NCBI RefSeq assembly: GCF_001578105.1
Contig: NZ_CP014276.1
Location: forward strand, 186,001 to 250,000
Direction of reading: 5' to 3'
DNA: 64,000 nucleotides
Source: Martelella sp. AD-3
GTDB lineage: Bacteria; Pseudomonadota; Alphaproteobacteria; Rhizobiales; Rhizobiaceae
Shown here piece after piece: positions 52,532 to 61,245 of this stretch. Position 1 is the stretch's first letter; each line of letters opens with the position of its first letter. Below the pieces are notes generated by a model. That model did not search any database and was not told where the DNA came from. It saw only the letters and a program-made list of their open reading frames with translations. Both the position numbers and the translations under genes were made by a program.

Positions 52532-52730
52532 ATCCTCACCATGAACAACGGGCTTTGGACATCTAATCACGAACGGCCTGACATGGGCATTGGCGGCATC
52601 CCACCCGCTCGGAAACTGAAAATGGCCGCGTGGTCTCTGCCACTGAACCCCGCTAAATTGAGGAGGCTTGCCATTCCCGTACGCGGAGCAGTCGGCTCAT
52701 ATGTTGTTGGCACGAGGTTTCGCCAACCCA

Positions 52731-53315
52731 CTATGGGCCAAAATAAAATAGTTTTCGGTCCTCAGGGAACAGAACCATAACGCCACCGAGAAATCCCTCG
52801 CCGATAATGACAATGCCTGTGTTGTCGGTCAAAGCCTGGGTGAATTTAATTCGAAAACCCAAATACTCTTTCTTGTCTCCCCTCTCAGGGAAGCACGATC
52901 TGCCAGAGAATATTTGATTTGATATATGCTCCCCAAGCCTTCTATCGCCCGCTATTTCAATGCTACTTGCAACATCAATGAGAGAAGCATCGGAAAAGTA
53001 AGCAAATTTCCCGTCCGGGAATACATAAGCGCCTATATTTTCCTCTTTCCTCTTTCCTCTTTCCTCTTTCCTCTTTTTCCGAAGATATTTTAACGCGTTC
53101 TCTGACAATGTTATTAAGTGTCTATGGACTTCGTAATCGTCAGATATATCAATTTCAGCAGCGGTACACCTGAGAAATTCTCGGTGATAATATTCGATAT
53201 TCTCTACCTTGATGCTCGCCGGAATATTTCTCCGAACTCGAAGTTCAAAAAAGTATTGATAGCTAAAATAAGCAAGGCAAGATATTAGCAAAGTAAAAAT
53301 TAATTTAAATTTCAC
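52731..53315 (-). CDS. Hypothetical membrane-anchored protein containing a heptanucleotide repeat
   Basis: A 194-residue protein with an N-terminal membrane anchor (MKFKLIFTLLISCLAYFSYQYFFEL) and a soluble remainder. Codon and base use are much AT-richer than in the flanking operons, pointing to recent acquisition. Residues 81-92 (KRKEERGKRKEE) are encoded by five perfect copies of a 7-base unit, so loss or gain of one copy shifts the frame. No family recognised. The fixed length of the rest and a clear anchor support a real gene, in the ON frame here. Confidence 0.6.
   Translation of the reverse strand: MKFKLIFTLLISCLAYFSYQYFFELRVRRNIPASIKVENIEYYHREFLRCTAAEIDISDDYEVHRHLITLSENALKYLRKKRKEERGKRKEENIGAYVFPDGKFAYFSDASLIDVASSIEIAGDRRLGEHISNQIFSGRSCFPERGDKKEYLGFRIKFTQALTDNTGIVIIGEGFLGGVMVLFPEDRKLFYFGP
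53041..53075. repeat. Heptanucleotide tandem repeat (TCCTCTT)x5 inside an ORF
   Basis: Five perfect copies of TCCTCTT (plus strand; AAGAGGA on the coding strand), 35 bases. The unit is not a multiple of three, so slippage would switch the 52731-53315 reading frame on and off. Typical architecture of a contingency locus. Confidence 0.85.
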
Positions 53316-53347
53316 CTTATTGTCACCATCTATGTTATTTCCGAGAT

Positions 53348-53806
53348 TTATATAGGATTAATTTCTGCTGATTCTTCACATGTGCCATCGATCAGTTCCC
53401 CCGCTTCGAATTGCCTGATGACGTCATCGGAAAAGCGCATCACTCGTTTTGGCACCGGGCGCCCATTCGGTAGCGTCTTGCGCGCTCCCGGACGGAGTAT
53501 TGCGAGCTGCCCCCTCATACCGGTGAACAGATCCGGCCAGATCGACAACATTTCTTCCTGTTGCCGGCGCGAACGGAGGCGGTCGCGCTTTCCCGCGCAG
53601 TAGTCTTTCCAGCTTAGACCGGTCACATAACCTGAGCTTTTCTTCCCGAAACCCGTCGATCTGCGTAACCGGTATCGCCATTCGGCCAGGAAGTCTTGCC
53701 AGTTGAAGCCGGTCAAGGTTCCCCAAAAAAACAGTAAGGTGCTGAAATAAAAGGCGATATCGTCCGACACGCAAACGCCGTTCTGTCCGATTTTCGGGAT
53801 CAGCAA
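53348..53806 (-). CDS. Hypothetical protein with duplicated 18-residue motif
   Basis: Up to 152 residues, start uncertain (TTG at 53806 or GTG at 53770; no good ATG), possibly the 3' part of a longer gene. A hydrophobic stretch (residues 18-33) precedes two copies of a motif 30 residues apart: TGFNWQDFLAEWRYRLRR (32-49) and TGLSWKDYCAGKRDRLRS (62-79), identical at 9 of 18 positions. No family recognised. Lies 32 bases upstream of the repeat-containing gene on the same strand. Confidence 0.45.
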   Translation of the reverse strand: MLIPKIGQNGVCVSDDIAFYFSTLLFFWGTLTGFNWQDFLAEWRYRLRRSTGFGKKSSGYVTGLSWKDYCAGKRDRLRSRRQQEEMLSIWPDLFTGMRGQLAILRPGARKTLPNGRPVPKRVMRFSDDVIRQFEAGELIDGTCEESAEINPI

Positions 53807-53927
53807 AATAAATTACTTACATCGCCTCGCGAGAAGTCGGTTTTTTGAATCCGACACCCGAATTTGGACTTCTATTTTCTCGGCCGCCGTCGCTTCCTCA
53901 AGTGATCGACTTCATGTCGTTGTAATG

Positions 53928-54143
53928 TCAATTGGTATCGATGACGCTCCAATTCTCCGCCCAGAACGGATTCATCTCGTTATCGCAGTCCATGCGAACA
54001 GCATAGGTCTCGGCAAAATCACCGATGTCGATCTCGCGCCGCTTCTCGCCGAGGCATTCTCCGATCGCTTCGATTGCGGGGCAGTGCAGTGCTCCCCGAA
54101 ACCAGCAGTTTTTTTGACATTGACGATGAGGTTCATCGAACAC
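53928..54143 (-). CDS. Small hypothetical protein or gene fragment
   Basis: A 71-residue frame whose C-terminal half (GECLGEKRREIDIGDFAETYAVRMDCDNEMNPFWAENWSVIDTN) has a composition like a folded soluble protein rather than a GC shadow. The start is weak and the N-terminus Cys-rich, so it may be the remnant of a longer gene. The rest of 53807-54250 shows no other gene. Confidence 0.3.
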   Translation of the reverse strand: MFDEPHRQCQKNCWFRGALHCPAIEAIGECLGEKRREIDIGDFAETYAVRMDCDNEMNPFWAENWSVIDTN

Positions 54144-54250
54144 GCGCAGATTGCGCGCAGAAGGATTGCGATGCGCGTTGAACGATGGAATAGTTCAAAC
54201 CGAGGGACGCGTGAGAGATACAGCTGCTGGAGGCCTGCGCGCCGTGAAAC

Positions 54251-55477
54251 TCAGTTGATCTGGCTGCCTTCTTTGGTCTTTGCATATTCAAACGCAGCAT
54301 AAAGACCTTTCAGTTCCGCAAGGCCCTTGAGCCGGCCGATCGCCGGATAGCCGGGCTGTGCCTTTCGTCCGATATCGTCGAGGATATCGTGGCCGTGGTC
54401 GGGTCGCATCGGAATAGACCAGTCTGTGCGGCCGGTGGCCCTGCGCCGCGCCTCTTCTTCGACGACGGCCTCCACCATTGCGGCCATATTCGTATGTCCG
54501 CTCAGATGTTCGTCTTCATAAAAGGCGTTCATGATCGCCGAGCCTTCAATCCGGACATTCCGCAGGTGCAAGAAATGCACCCGATCGCCGAGATGTTTCA
54601 TGAACGCCACGGGATCGTTGTCGGGGCGCGAGCCGAGCGAGCCGGTGCATAGCGTGATGCCATTGGAGGGAAGGTCGACGGCCTCCAGTATCAGGCGATA
54701 GTGTTCTTCAGTCGACATGATCCGCGGCAGGCCGAGCAAGGGAAATGGCGGATCGTCCGGGTGGCAGCAGAGCCGCATGCCCAGCTTCTCCGCCAAAGGC
54801 GCAACTTCGGACAGAAAATCCACCAGATGGGCGCGCAGGCGCTGTTCGGAAATTCCATCATATTCGCGAAGTTGCGCGCGCACATCCTCAAGCGTGAAGG
54901 TTTCGGCAGCGCCGGGAAGACCGAAAACGACATTGGCGGCGATCCGCTTCCTGTCCGCCTCGTCCATGGCCGCGAAGCGCGCCGCCGCGGCCTCGCGAAC
55001 CTCGTGCGGAAAATCCTCCGCGGCCCCGGTCCGGCAGAGGATATGGATGTCGAACGCGGCGAAATCGATGAGGTCGAAGCGCATGCAGCGCGCACCGTTC
55101 GGCAGCTCCCAGGAAAGGTCCGTGCGGGTCCAGTCCAAAACCGGCATGAAATTGTAGCAGATGACGTCGATACCTGCTTCGGCGAGGTGCCGCATGCTGG
55201 TCTTCCAGTTGGCGATATGGGTTTTCCAGTCGCCCTTCTGTTTCTTGATGTCTTCCGACACCGGAAGCGATTCAACGACGCTCCAGCGCAACCCCGAAGG
55301 TTTGCCCCCGGCGGCGGTTGCTATCTGCTGCTGGCGCTGCGCAATTTCCGCCGGGCTCCACACCGCGCCGGTCGGCACGTGGTGCAAGGCTGAAACCACA
55401 CCTTCCACGCCGGCTTGCATCATGTTTTCAATGGTCACGCGGTCTGCGGGACCGAACCAGCGCCATGTCCGCTGCAT
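54251..55477 (-). CDS. uxuA: Mannonate dehydratase
   Basis: A 408-residue UxuA-family protein with MQRTWRWFGPADRVTIENMMQAGVEGVVSALHHVPTGAVW at the N-terminus, GIDVICYNFMPVLDWTRTDLSWELPNGARCMRFD, and CCHPDDPPFPLLGLPRIMSTEEHY with metal ligands. Converts D-mannonate to 2-keto-3-deoxygluconate in hexuronate degradation. Last gene of the leftward ABC operon; its ATG shares one base with the stop of the preceding dehydrogenase gene. Length normal. Confidence 0.93.
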   Translation of the reverse strand: MQRTWRWFGPADRVTIENMMQAGVEGVVSALHHVPTGAVWSPAEIAQRQQQIATAAGGKPSGLRWSVVESLPVSEDIKKQKGDWKTHIANWKTSMRHLAEAGIDVICYNFMPVLDWTRTDLSWELPNGARCMRFDLIDFAAFDIHILCRTGAAEDFPHEVREAAAARFAAMDEADRKRIAANVVFGLPGAAETFTLEDVRAQLREYDGISEQRLRAHLVDFLSEVAPLAEKLGMRLCCHPDDPPFPLLGLPRIMSTEEHYRLILEAVDLPSNGITLCTGSLGSRPDNDPVAFMKHLGDRVHFLHLRNVRIEGSAIMNAFYEDEHLSGHTNMAAMVEAVVEEEARRRATGRTDWSIPMRPDHGHDILDDIGRKAQPGYPAIGRLKGLAELKGLYAAFEYAKTKEGSQIN

Positions 55478-56565
55478 CAGTTTTCTCCTCGTTCAATGGG
55501 TGTGTCGAGCGTGTCGAGGGCAACCTGCACCTTGCAACTTCTGCTCTTGTCCAGTGCGGCCTTGAAGGCTTCGTCGGCATGCGCCATCGGGTAGGTCCCC
55601 GAAATGATCGGGCGGACGTCGATGCGGCGCGTGCCTATGGCCGTCACGGCCTCGGCAAATTCCCGGTCGAACCGGTGGGAGCCGAGATAGGCAATCTCGC
55701 GGGCGACCATGCGGCCCATCGGCAGTTCCGCCACGCCCGCAACGCCGACCTGCACAAGCACGCCGCCGGGCTCGAGCGCCTCGACCGCACTGGCTGCGGC
55801 CTGCGGCGCGGCCGAGCATTCAAACGCCACGTCATACGGACCTTCCTCGAGAACGCCGTCGGGACGCTCGCGCAGGTCAACCGTCACATTCGCGCCCATA
55901 CGCCGTGCAATTTTGAGTGGCTTCGCATTGAGATCGCTTGCAACGATGTGCGCGGCGTCGGCAGCCCTTGCTGCGGCAATCGTCAGGCAACCTATCGGCC
56001 CCGCGCCGGTGACCAGAACCCGCTGCCCCGTCAGCCCGCCGGCAACGCGGGAGACCGCATGCAGGCTGACAGCCAGCGGTTCTGCGCAGGCCGCCTCGTC
56101 AGCGCCGATACCGTCTGGAAGCAGAAAACACTGTCGCGCCTCGACCGTCAGCATCGTGCGGTAAAGACCCTGTTCATGCGGCAGAAACATCGCGCTGCCC
56201 ATAAAATGCATATCCGAGCAGTGCCGCTCGCGCCCCGAAAGACAAAACCGGCAATGGCCGCAAGGCCGGCTTGGATTGACTGCGACCAGCATGCCGGGTT
56301 CAAAGCCCGCCACGTCCGGGCCGACGGATTCGACCCGGCCCGCCGCCTCGTGGCCGAGTATGATCGGCGCGCGCACGCGGATTTTCCCGACGCCGCCCTC
56401 GGCGTAGTAATGCAAGTCAGAACCGCAGATGCCGCCGCGTTCCATGGATAGCCGAAGCTGGCCCGGCCCTGGCTGGGGCGACATTTCGCTTTCAAGTCGC
56501 AAGTCGCCTTTGGCGTGAAGACGAAGCACTGCGGCCGCAATCGAACCACCGGAAGAAACAGGCAT
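55477..56565 (-). CDS. L-idonate 5-dehydrogenase-type zinc alcohol dehydrogenase
   Basis: A 362-residue MDR dehydrogenase. Catalytic zinc region GGICGSDLHYYAEGGVGKIRVRAPIILGHEAAGRV is typical of IdnD; the structural zinc Cys cluster is CGHCRFCLSGRERHC; cofactor motif [12 protein letters not shown]. The ATG at 56565 overlaps the permease stop by one base; the open frame further upstream is a shadow of the permease. Probably oxidises an aldonate to its keto form ahead of the mannonate dehydratase step. Confidence 0.87.
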   Translation of the reverse strand: MPVSSGGSIAAAVLRLHAKGDLRLESEMSPQPGPGQLRLSMERGGICGSDLHYYAEGGVGKIRVRAPIILGHEAAGRVESVGPDVAGFEPGMLVAVNPSRPCGHCRFCLSGRERHCSDMHFMGSAMFLPHEQGLYRTMLTVEARQCFLLPDGIGADEAACAEPLAVSLHAVSRVAGGLTGQRVLVTGAGPIGCLTIAAARAADAAHIVASDLNAKPLKIARRMGANVTVDLRERPDGVLEEGPYDVAFECSAAPQAAASAVEALEPGGVLVQVGVAGVAELPMGRMVAREIAYLGSHRFDREFAEAVTAIGTRRIDVRPIISGTYPMAHADEAFKAALDKSRSCKVQVALDTLDTPIERGEN

Positions 56566-57515
56566 CAGCGGCGCTCCGTGGCAAACAGAATGACGATGAG
56601 GATTGTGATGCCGGTGAAAATGTAACGCGAGCCGGCGGCGATGCCGGATGTGTTCAGCAGCGTTACAAGCAGGCTGAGAAAAAGCGCGGCACCCCAGATG
56701 CCGAAGGCGGAGGCCCGGCCACCGGACACGGCTGTCCCGCCGAGAACGGCGACAGCCACGGATTCCATCAGATAGGATTCGCCCATGTTGAGCGCTGCGC
56801 CACCGGTAAAACCGGCCAGCAGCACGCCGCAGAGACCCGCCATCACGCCGGACACGACATAAGCGATCATCCGGACGCGCTCGGTCCTGACCCCGGCCAG
56901 CCGTGCCGCGCGCTCGTTCTGGCCGACGGCAAGCAGATGACGCCCGTATTGCGTGCGCGAAAGAACGATATGCACACACAGGGAGCCTAACAGAGCGAGA
57001 ACCAGAACCACCTGAACGCCGGCGATCCGCCAGTCCATGAACTGCGAAAGCAGTGCCGGGGGTTTGACGGTGCTGTCCCCGCCTGCCCACATCGCAAACG
57101 ACATGACAATAAAACTCGTTGCCAGCGTTGCGATGATCGGCGGAATACGCAAAGCGCGCACAAGGCCATAATTGAACCCGCCGATCAGACCGCCCGTGAC
57201 AAGCGACAGAAGAATGCCAAGGGGCAGCATGACGGACGAACCGCCCATCACATTCATCCCCAGATAGGCGCAAGCCGTGATGACCGCGGAGCAGGACAGG
57301 TCGATATTGCCGGGGCCGGACGCGATCACGAACATCTGCCCGGTGCCAACGGTGACCGTGAAAATTGAAAACGAAAGGGCGATGGCCAGCATTTCCGTGG
57401 CGCCGCGTCCGTCCGACATCAGGATGGTCCCGCCCCACAGAAGCGCAGCCGCAATAAATCCATAGCTGGCGACCGGCGGCCTGCGTATCGCGCGGGAAAA
57501 CAGGGCGGATGTCAT
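56565..57515 (-). CDS. Ribose-type ABC transporter permease, second subunit
   Basis: A 316-residue BPD_transp_2 permease with ASGPGNIDLSCSAVITACAYLG and AVAVLGGTAVSGGRASAFGIWGAALF. The ATG at 57515 follows AAGGGAGACG and overlaps the previous permease stop by 4 bases. Normal length for the family, unlike the enlarged pair at 42991-45791. Confidence 0.9.
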   Translation of the reverse strand: MTSALFSRAIRRPPVASYGFIAAALLWGGTILMSDGRGATEMLAIALSFSIFTVTVGTGQMFVIASGPGNIDLSCSAVITACAYLGMNVMGGSSVMLPLGILLSLVTGGLIGGFNYGLVRALRIPPIIATLATSFIVMSFAMWAGGDSTVKPPALLSQFMDWRIAGVQVVLVLALLGSLCVHIVLSRTQYGRHLLAVGQNERAARLAGVRTERVRMIAYVVSGVMAGLCGVLLAGFTGGAALNMGESYLMESVAVAVLGGTAVSGGRASAFGIWGAALFLSLLVTLLNTSGIAAGSRYIFTGITILIVILFATERR

Positions 57516-58465
57516 TGATCGTCTCCCTTGAGAAGGCCGCGCAACAGCAGCACGAGAATGAGAAGGCCGCCCTGCGCGCCGATCTGCCAAACCGAAGGCA
57601 CATGCAAAAAGGTCAGGACCGAGGAAACCAGTGTGAGGGTGATGGCGCCGACAACCGCGCCGAAGGGCGATACGATGCCGCCCACGAAGGCGCCGCCGCC
57701 GAGAATGACACTGGCAATCGAAAGCAGCGTATAGGATGGCGCGATATTCGGCGCGCCGGAGGTTGTGAGCCCGGAGAGCAACAGGCCGGAGATCACCGCG
57801 CAAACTCCGGCCAGCAGATAGGCAATGGCCCGCAATCCCGCGACCGACCAGCGCGCGCGCATCATCGCTTGGGGATTGCCGCCGGCGCCGCGCAAAACGA
57901 CCCCGGCGGAAGACCGCATCAGGCCGAATTCAAGAACGATCACGCAGACAATGGCAGTCCAGATAGGAAACGGCATGACCGCCGGGCGCAGACGCGGCAG
58001 TGCGACCAGCCAGTCTGGCGCCTGCCCGCCCGGCGATGGAAGGATGAACAAGGCCAGGCCGAGCCAGACGAATGACATGCCGAGCGTTACCACGATCGAC
58101 GGCAGCCGCCGCAACCAGGTGACAAGCCCGACAAGCCCGTACAGCAGAACCGAGCCGATCAGGATGCTCCAGCCCAGCATCGGCTGGTCGGCGAGGTAGA
58201 CAGCGGAAATGCAGGTGACAAAGCCGACATAGGCCCCGGTCGAAAGGTCCAGGTCCCCCTGCGAAATGATCAGCATCTGGCTAAGCGCGGCAAAGATAAG
58301 GGGCACAGAGAGCTTCAATAGAAGGTTGAGGCCCATGTAGCTCATCGTGTTCGGACGCAGGACGAACACCAGACCGACAAGCATGACGAGTATCAGGAGG
58401 GGCAGAAGGACCGGCGTCAAGCGCCTGATCCTGCCCCCTGCCAGAGAGGCGGAAACGGTAGTCAT
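57512..58465 (-). CDS. Ribose-type ABC transporter permease, first subunit
   Basis: A 317-residue permease with ISQGDLDLSTGAYVGFVTCISAVYL and SIASVILGGGAFVGGIVSPFGAVVGA. The ATG at 58465 is chosen for AAGGGTG upstream and 14-base spacing after the ATPase stop. Pairs with the downstream permease as a heterodimer. Confidence 0.9.
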   Translation of the reverse strand: MTTVSASLAGGRIRRLTPVLLPLLILVMLVGLVFVLRPNTMSYMGLNLLLKLSVPLIFAALSQMLIISQGDLDLSTGAYVGFVTCISAVYLADQPMLGWSILIGSVLLYGLVGLVTWLRRLPSIVVTLGMSFVWLGLALFILPSPGGQAPDWLVALPRLRPAVMPFPIWTAIVCVIVLEFGLMRSSAGVVLRGAGGNPQAMMRARWSVAGLRAIAYLLAGVCAVISGLLLSGLTTSGAPNIAPSYTLLSIASVILGGGAFVGGIVSPFGAVVGAITLTLVSSVLTFLHVPSVWQIGAQGGLLILVLLLRGLLKGDDQ

Positions 58466-58479
58466 GTGGGGCACACCCT

Positions 58480-59862
58480 TCAGGATTGAAACGAGGCTGC
58501 AATGATGGCCTCTTGAGACAACGACTGGTGATCGATGCAGTGAACGGGCTGACCTTCGCGGAAGACATAGACCCGATCGCAGTTTTCCAGCTCCTCGACC
58601 TCCGTGGAGAACCACACGAAGGTTCGCCCGGCATCGGCTTCCTCTTTGATGATGCGGTAGAACTCGGCCTTGGTGCCGATATCCACGCCCCGCATTGGGT
58701 CATCAAGCAGGACGATGGGCGCTGGCGCTGCAAGCGCACGGGCCAGGAGCACCTTCTGCTGGTTGCCGCCGCTCAGTTCGGTGAGGCGCTGATTGACATC
58801 GCGGGCGCGAATCCCGATTCGTTGCCGCCAGTCTTCGGCGAAGGCCTGCTCGGCCGCATGGGAAAGAAACAAGCCGCGCCGGATCGCTCCGAGACAGGAA
58901 ATCGTGAGGTTCTCGGCGATTGTCCACACTGGCAACACGCCATCGCTTTGCCTGTCCCCGGCAACGAAGCTGGTCGGGACTTCCGTTCCGCGACCCTCGA
59001 GCTGGATTGCCAGCAAGGCTTCGCGCTGGCCGTGGCCGTCAAGGCCGGTAAAACCGATGATCTCGCCTTTTCGGGCGACGGCTTCGACGGCGCCGGCAAC
59101 GCTCACCATGATAGGGCCGCTGGCATTGCCGGTCTGCTCTTGCCGCTGTCGCCGAGGGCCGCCATTGCCGCCCATGAGGGCGACAAGCCGGTCTTTCGGC
59201 AGATCCGATGACGGCGCCTGGGCGACGACCGTCCCGTCCTTCATCACCACGATCTCGTCGGAAACGGCATAGATTTCATTGAGCCGGTGCGTGATGATGA
59301 CGATCGAAACCCCGCGTTGGGCGGTCTTTCTGACGTATTCGAGAAACTGCCGGGTCGCCTTTTCGCCAAGCGCCGATGTCGGTTCGTCCAGTATGACCAT
59401 TGCCAATGGCTTGTCGAGTTCGGAGAAAGCTCTTGCGACCTCGACCATCTGGCGTTGCCCGATCGGCAATTGCGACAACCTGGTGTCGACGTCTATATCA
59501 TTGTCGGGAAAAATCTCATCGAGGCAGGCGCGCATCATCTGCGCCGCGCGCCGACGCCAGCCGGGGCCTTTCAGCCCGCGATGCACGAGGCGGGCATTTT
59601 CCACCACATCGAGATTTGCGCACAGCGAGAGCTCCTGAAAGACACAGCGGATCTCGGCATTTGCGCCGATTTCCATCCGGCCGGAGTCAACCCGCAGGTT
59701 GCCCATCATGACATTGACGAGGGTGGACTTGCCGGCGCCATTGTGGCCGACAAGTCCGACGACTTCTCCCGGGGAGATCGTGAAGTTGACGTTCGTCAAT
59801 GCCTTTACGGGACCGAAGGCCTTGGAGATCCCCGCCAGCCTGAGGACTGTTTGAGAAGTCAT
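58480..59862 (-). CDS. Double-domain sugar ABC ATPase
   Basis: A 460-residue RbsA/MglA-type ATPase. First domain: Walker [10 protein letters not shown], signature LPIGQRQMVEVARAF, Walker B VILDEPTSALG. Second domain: degenerate Walker A GLDGHGQ, signature LSGGNQQKVLLARAL, DDPMRGVD. About 40 residues shorter than usual, mainly through short loops in the first domain and the inter-domain linker. It starts 16 bases after the binding-protein stop. Confidence 0.9.
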   Translation of the reverse strand: MTSQTVLRLAGISKAFGPVKALTNVNFTISPGEVVGLVGHNGAGKSTLVNVMMGNLRVDSGRMEIGANAEIRCVFQELSLCANLDVVENARLVHRGLKGPGWRRRAAQMMRACLDEIFPDNDIDVDTRLSQLPIGQRQMVEVARAFSELDKPLAMVILDEPTSALGEKATRQFLEYVRKTAQRGVSIVIITHRLNEIYAVSDEIVVMKDGTVVAQAPSSDLPKDRLVALMGGNGGPRRQRQEQTGNASGPIMVSVAGAVEAVARKGEIIGFTGLDGHGQREALLAIQLEGRGTEVPTSFVAGDRQSDGVLPVWTIAENLTISCLGAIRRGLFLSHAAEQAFAEDWRQRIGIRARDVNQRLTELSGGNQQKVLLARALAAPAPIVLLDDPMRGVDIGTKAEFYRIIKEEADAGRTFVWFSTEVEELENCDRVYVFREGQPVHCIDHQSLSQEAIIAASFQS

Positions 59863-59878
59863 TGTCCGACCCTTCGGC

Positions 59879-60946
59879 TTATTGTTGTGGAGCAGGTGTC
59901 GTAGGCAGCGGCTCGCCGTTCTTGTTGGCGTCGATCATCTTGACGACCAGATCCTGCGTGTAGGTCGGATTGGCGACCCCGCCGACCGGCGTTGCGGCCA
60001 GCCATGCGTCAAGATCATCGCCATTGATCGTCAGCAGCGGGACCTCGACCTTTTTCGGAACATCCTTGCCCGCCAGGATCTGCTGAGCTGTCCAGAACGC
60101 GATCTGCGAAACGGAAGGCGTCGCCGCAAGCGACATGGTCTTGTAGCCGTTTGCGTCTTTCTGCTCCTTCCACCAGGCCAGTTCATCCTGGCGATTGCCC
60201 ATGATGATGATCGGCATCTTGCGACCCGATGCGGCAAACGCCATGGCCGCGCCATAACCGTCACCACCCTGCGTGACGACCGCGTCGACATCCGGCAGGG
60301 TCGGCAGCACGGTTGCCACTTCCTTCTGGGCAACGGTTGATGTCCACTGTCCGTAGACGGTGCCAACGAAGTTCAGGTCGGGATAGGCTTTTGCTGCTTC
60401 GTGCAGACCATCGGAGATGTCTTTGTCGGTGGAATCGCCGGCGATGCCGCGGATTTCGAGCAGATTGCCCTTATCGCCCAATTGGCCGGCGACAAAGTCG
60501 ATCTCCTGCTTGCCCATCGACGCCCAGTTGTAGTTGACATTGTAGGCGCAGTCTTCTGTCACCGTTCCCGCAAAGACGACAACGGTGATCCCAGCGTCGC
60601 AGGCATCGCGAACAGCGCCGTTGAGCGCCGTATCGGACCCCGCCAGGATCGCGATCGCGTCGTACCCTTCCAGGATCATGTTCTGAATCTGGCCGGCCTG
60701 TTCCGTCACGTTGTTGTTGGCGCTGACCATGCCGTAATCGGCGATCACTCCATCCGCGACAGCCTGTTTGGCAATCGCCTCGAAGCTCTGGTTCATGACC
60801 TGGCGAAACGAATTCCCGGAATAGGAATTGCTGAACCCGATCTTCATCGTGCTGGTGTCGCCATCGGCGACCTGAGCCATCACGCCATTGGCACAAAGCA
60901 GGGCAACGGCGGCAACGCCCAATGACAGTGAATTTGAGAGATGCAT
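59879..60946 (-). CDS. Periplasmic sugar-binding protein
   Basis: A 355-residue secreted protein with a Sec signal (MHLSNSLSLGVAAVALLCANGVMAQ) and a Peripla_BP_4 domain: MKIGFSNSYSGNSFRQVMNQSFEAIAKQA, GQIQNMILEGYDAIAILAGSDTALNGAV, VDAVVTQGGDGYGAAMAF. The ATG at 60946 follows ATGGAGGAAC. First gene of the uronate-type operon; a perfect palindrome lies 67-82 bases upstream of its start. Confidence 0.9.
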   Translation of the reverse strand: MHLSNSLSLGVAAVALLCANGVMAQVADGDTSTMKIGFSNSYSGNSFRQVMNQSFEAIAKQAVADGVIADYGMVSANNNVTEQAGQIQNMILEGYDAIAILAGSDTALNGAVRDACDAGITVVVFAGTVTEDCAYNVNYNWASMGKQEIDFVAGQLGDKGNLLEIRGIAGDSTDKDISDGLHEAAKAYPDLNFVGTVYGQWTSTVAQKEVATVLPTLPDVDAVVTQGGDGYGAAMAFAASGRKMPIIIMGNRQDELAWWKEQKDANGYKTMSLAATPSVSQIAFWTAQQILAGKDVPKKVEVPLLTINGDDLDAWLAATPVGGVANPTYTQDLVVKMIDANKNGEPLPTTPAPQQ

Positions 60947-61012
60947 TTGTTCCTCCATAAAATGCATTGAGCGGTCATTGCCTCCAGACAACCGACCGCA
61001 CAAGACTACTAT

Positions 61013-61028
61013 TACTACCATGGTAGTA
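61013..61028. promoter_or_regulatory. Perfect 16-bp palindrome, putative GntR operator
   Basis: TACTACCATGGTAGTA, fully self-complementary, in the divergent region between the ABC operon and the GntR gene. Its position just upstream of the binding-protein gene fits a repressor site for the FCD-type regulator at 61246. Confidence 0.7.
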
Positions 61029-61245
61029 CGTCAAGTGTTGATTGCGACGTGATTTTGTGACAAGACAGAAGGACAAATTAGGCTTGCGCCATTTTTGGGC
61101 CTTTGGCCGCTTATCGAGAAAGGACGCTAGCAATTGTTGTTTACGAAAATGATGCCCGCGTTGGCTGTTTGATCAGTAAATCTGATGACAAAAACGGCTG
61201 GACTTCCGTTGCATGTCAGCAGGACCAGAAACGAGAAAGTACGAC

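Noticed and set aside
53041..53075. CRISPR-like array
   Set aside because: The units are 7 bases, contiguous and without spacers; it is a simple tandem repeat. No cas gene is present in the window.
56566..57603. In-frame upstream extension of the idonate-type dehydrogenase gene to 708 codons
   Set aside because: The extra part lies over the permease gene, lacks any domain and is Arg/His-rich; the ATG at 56565 gives the exact family N-terminus.
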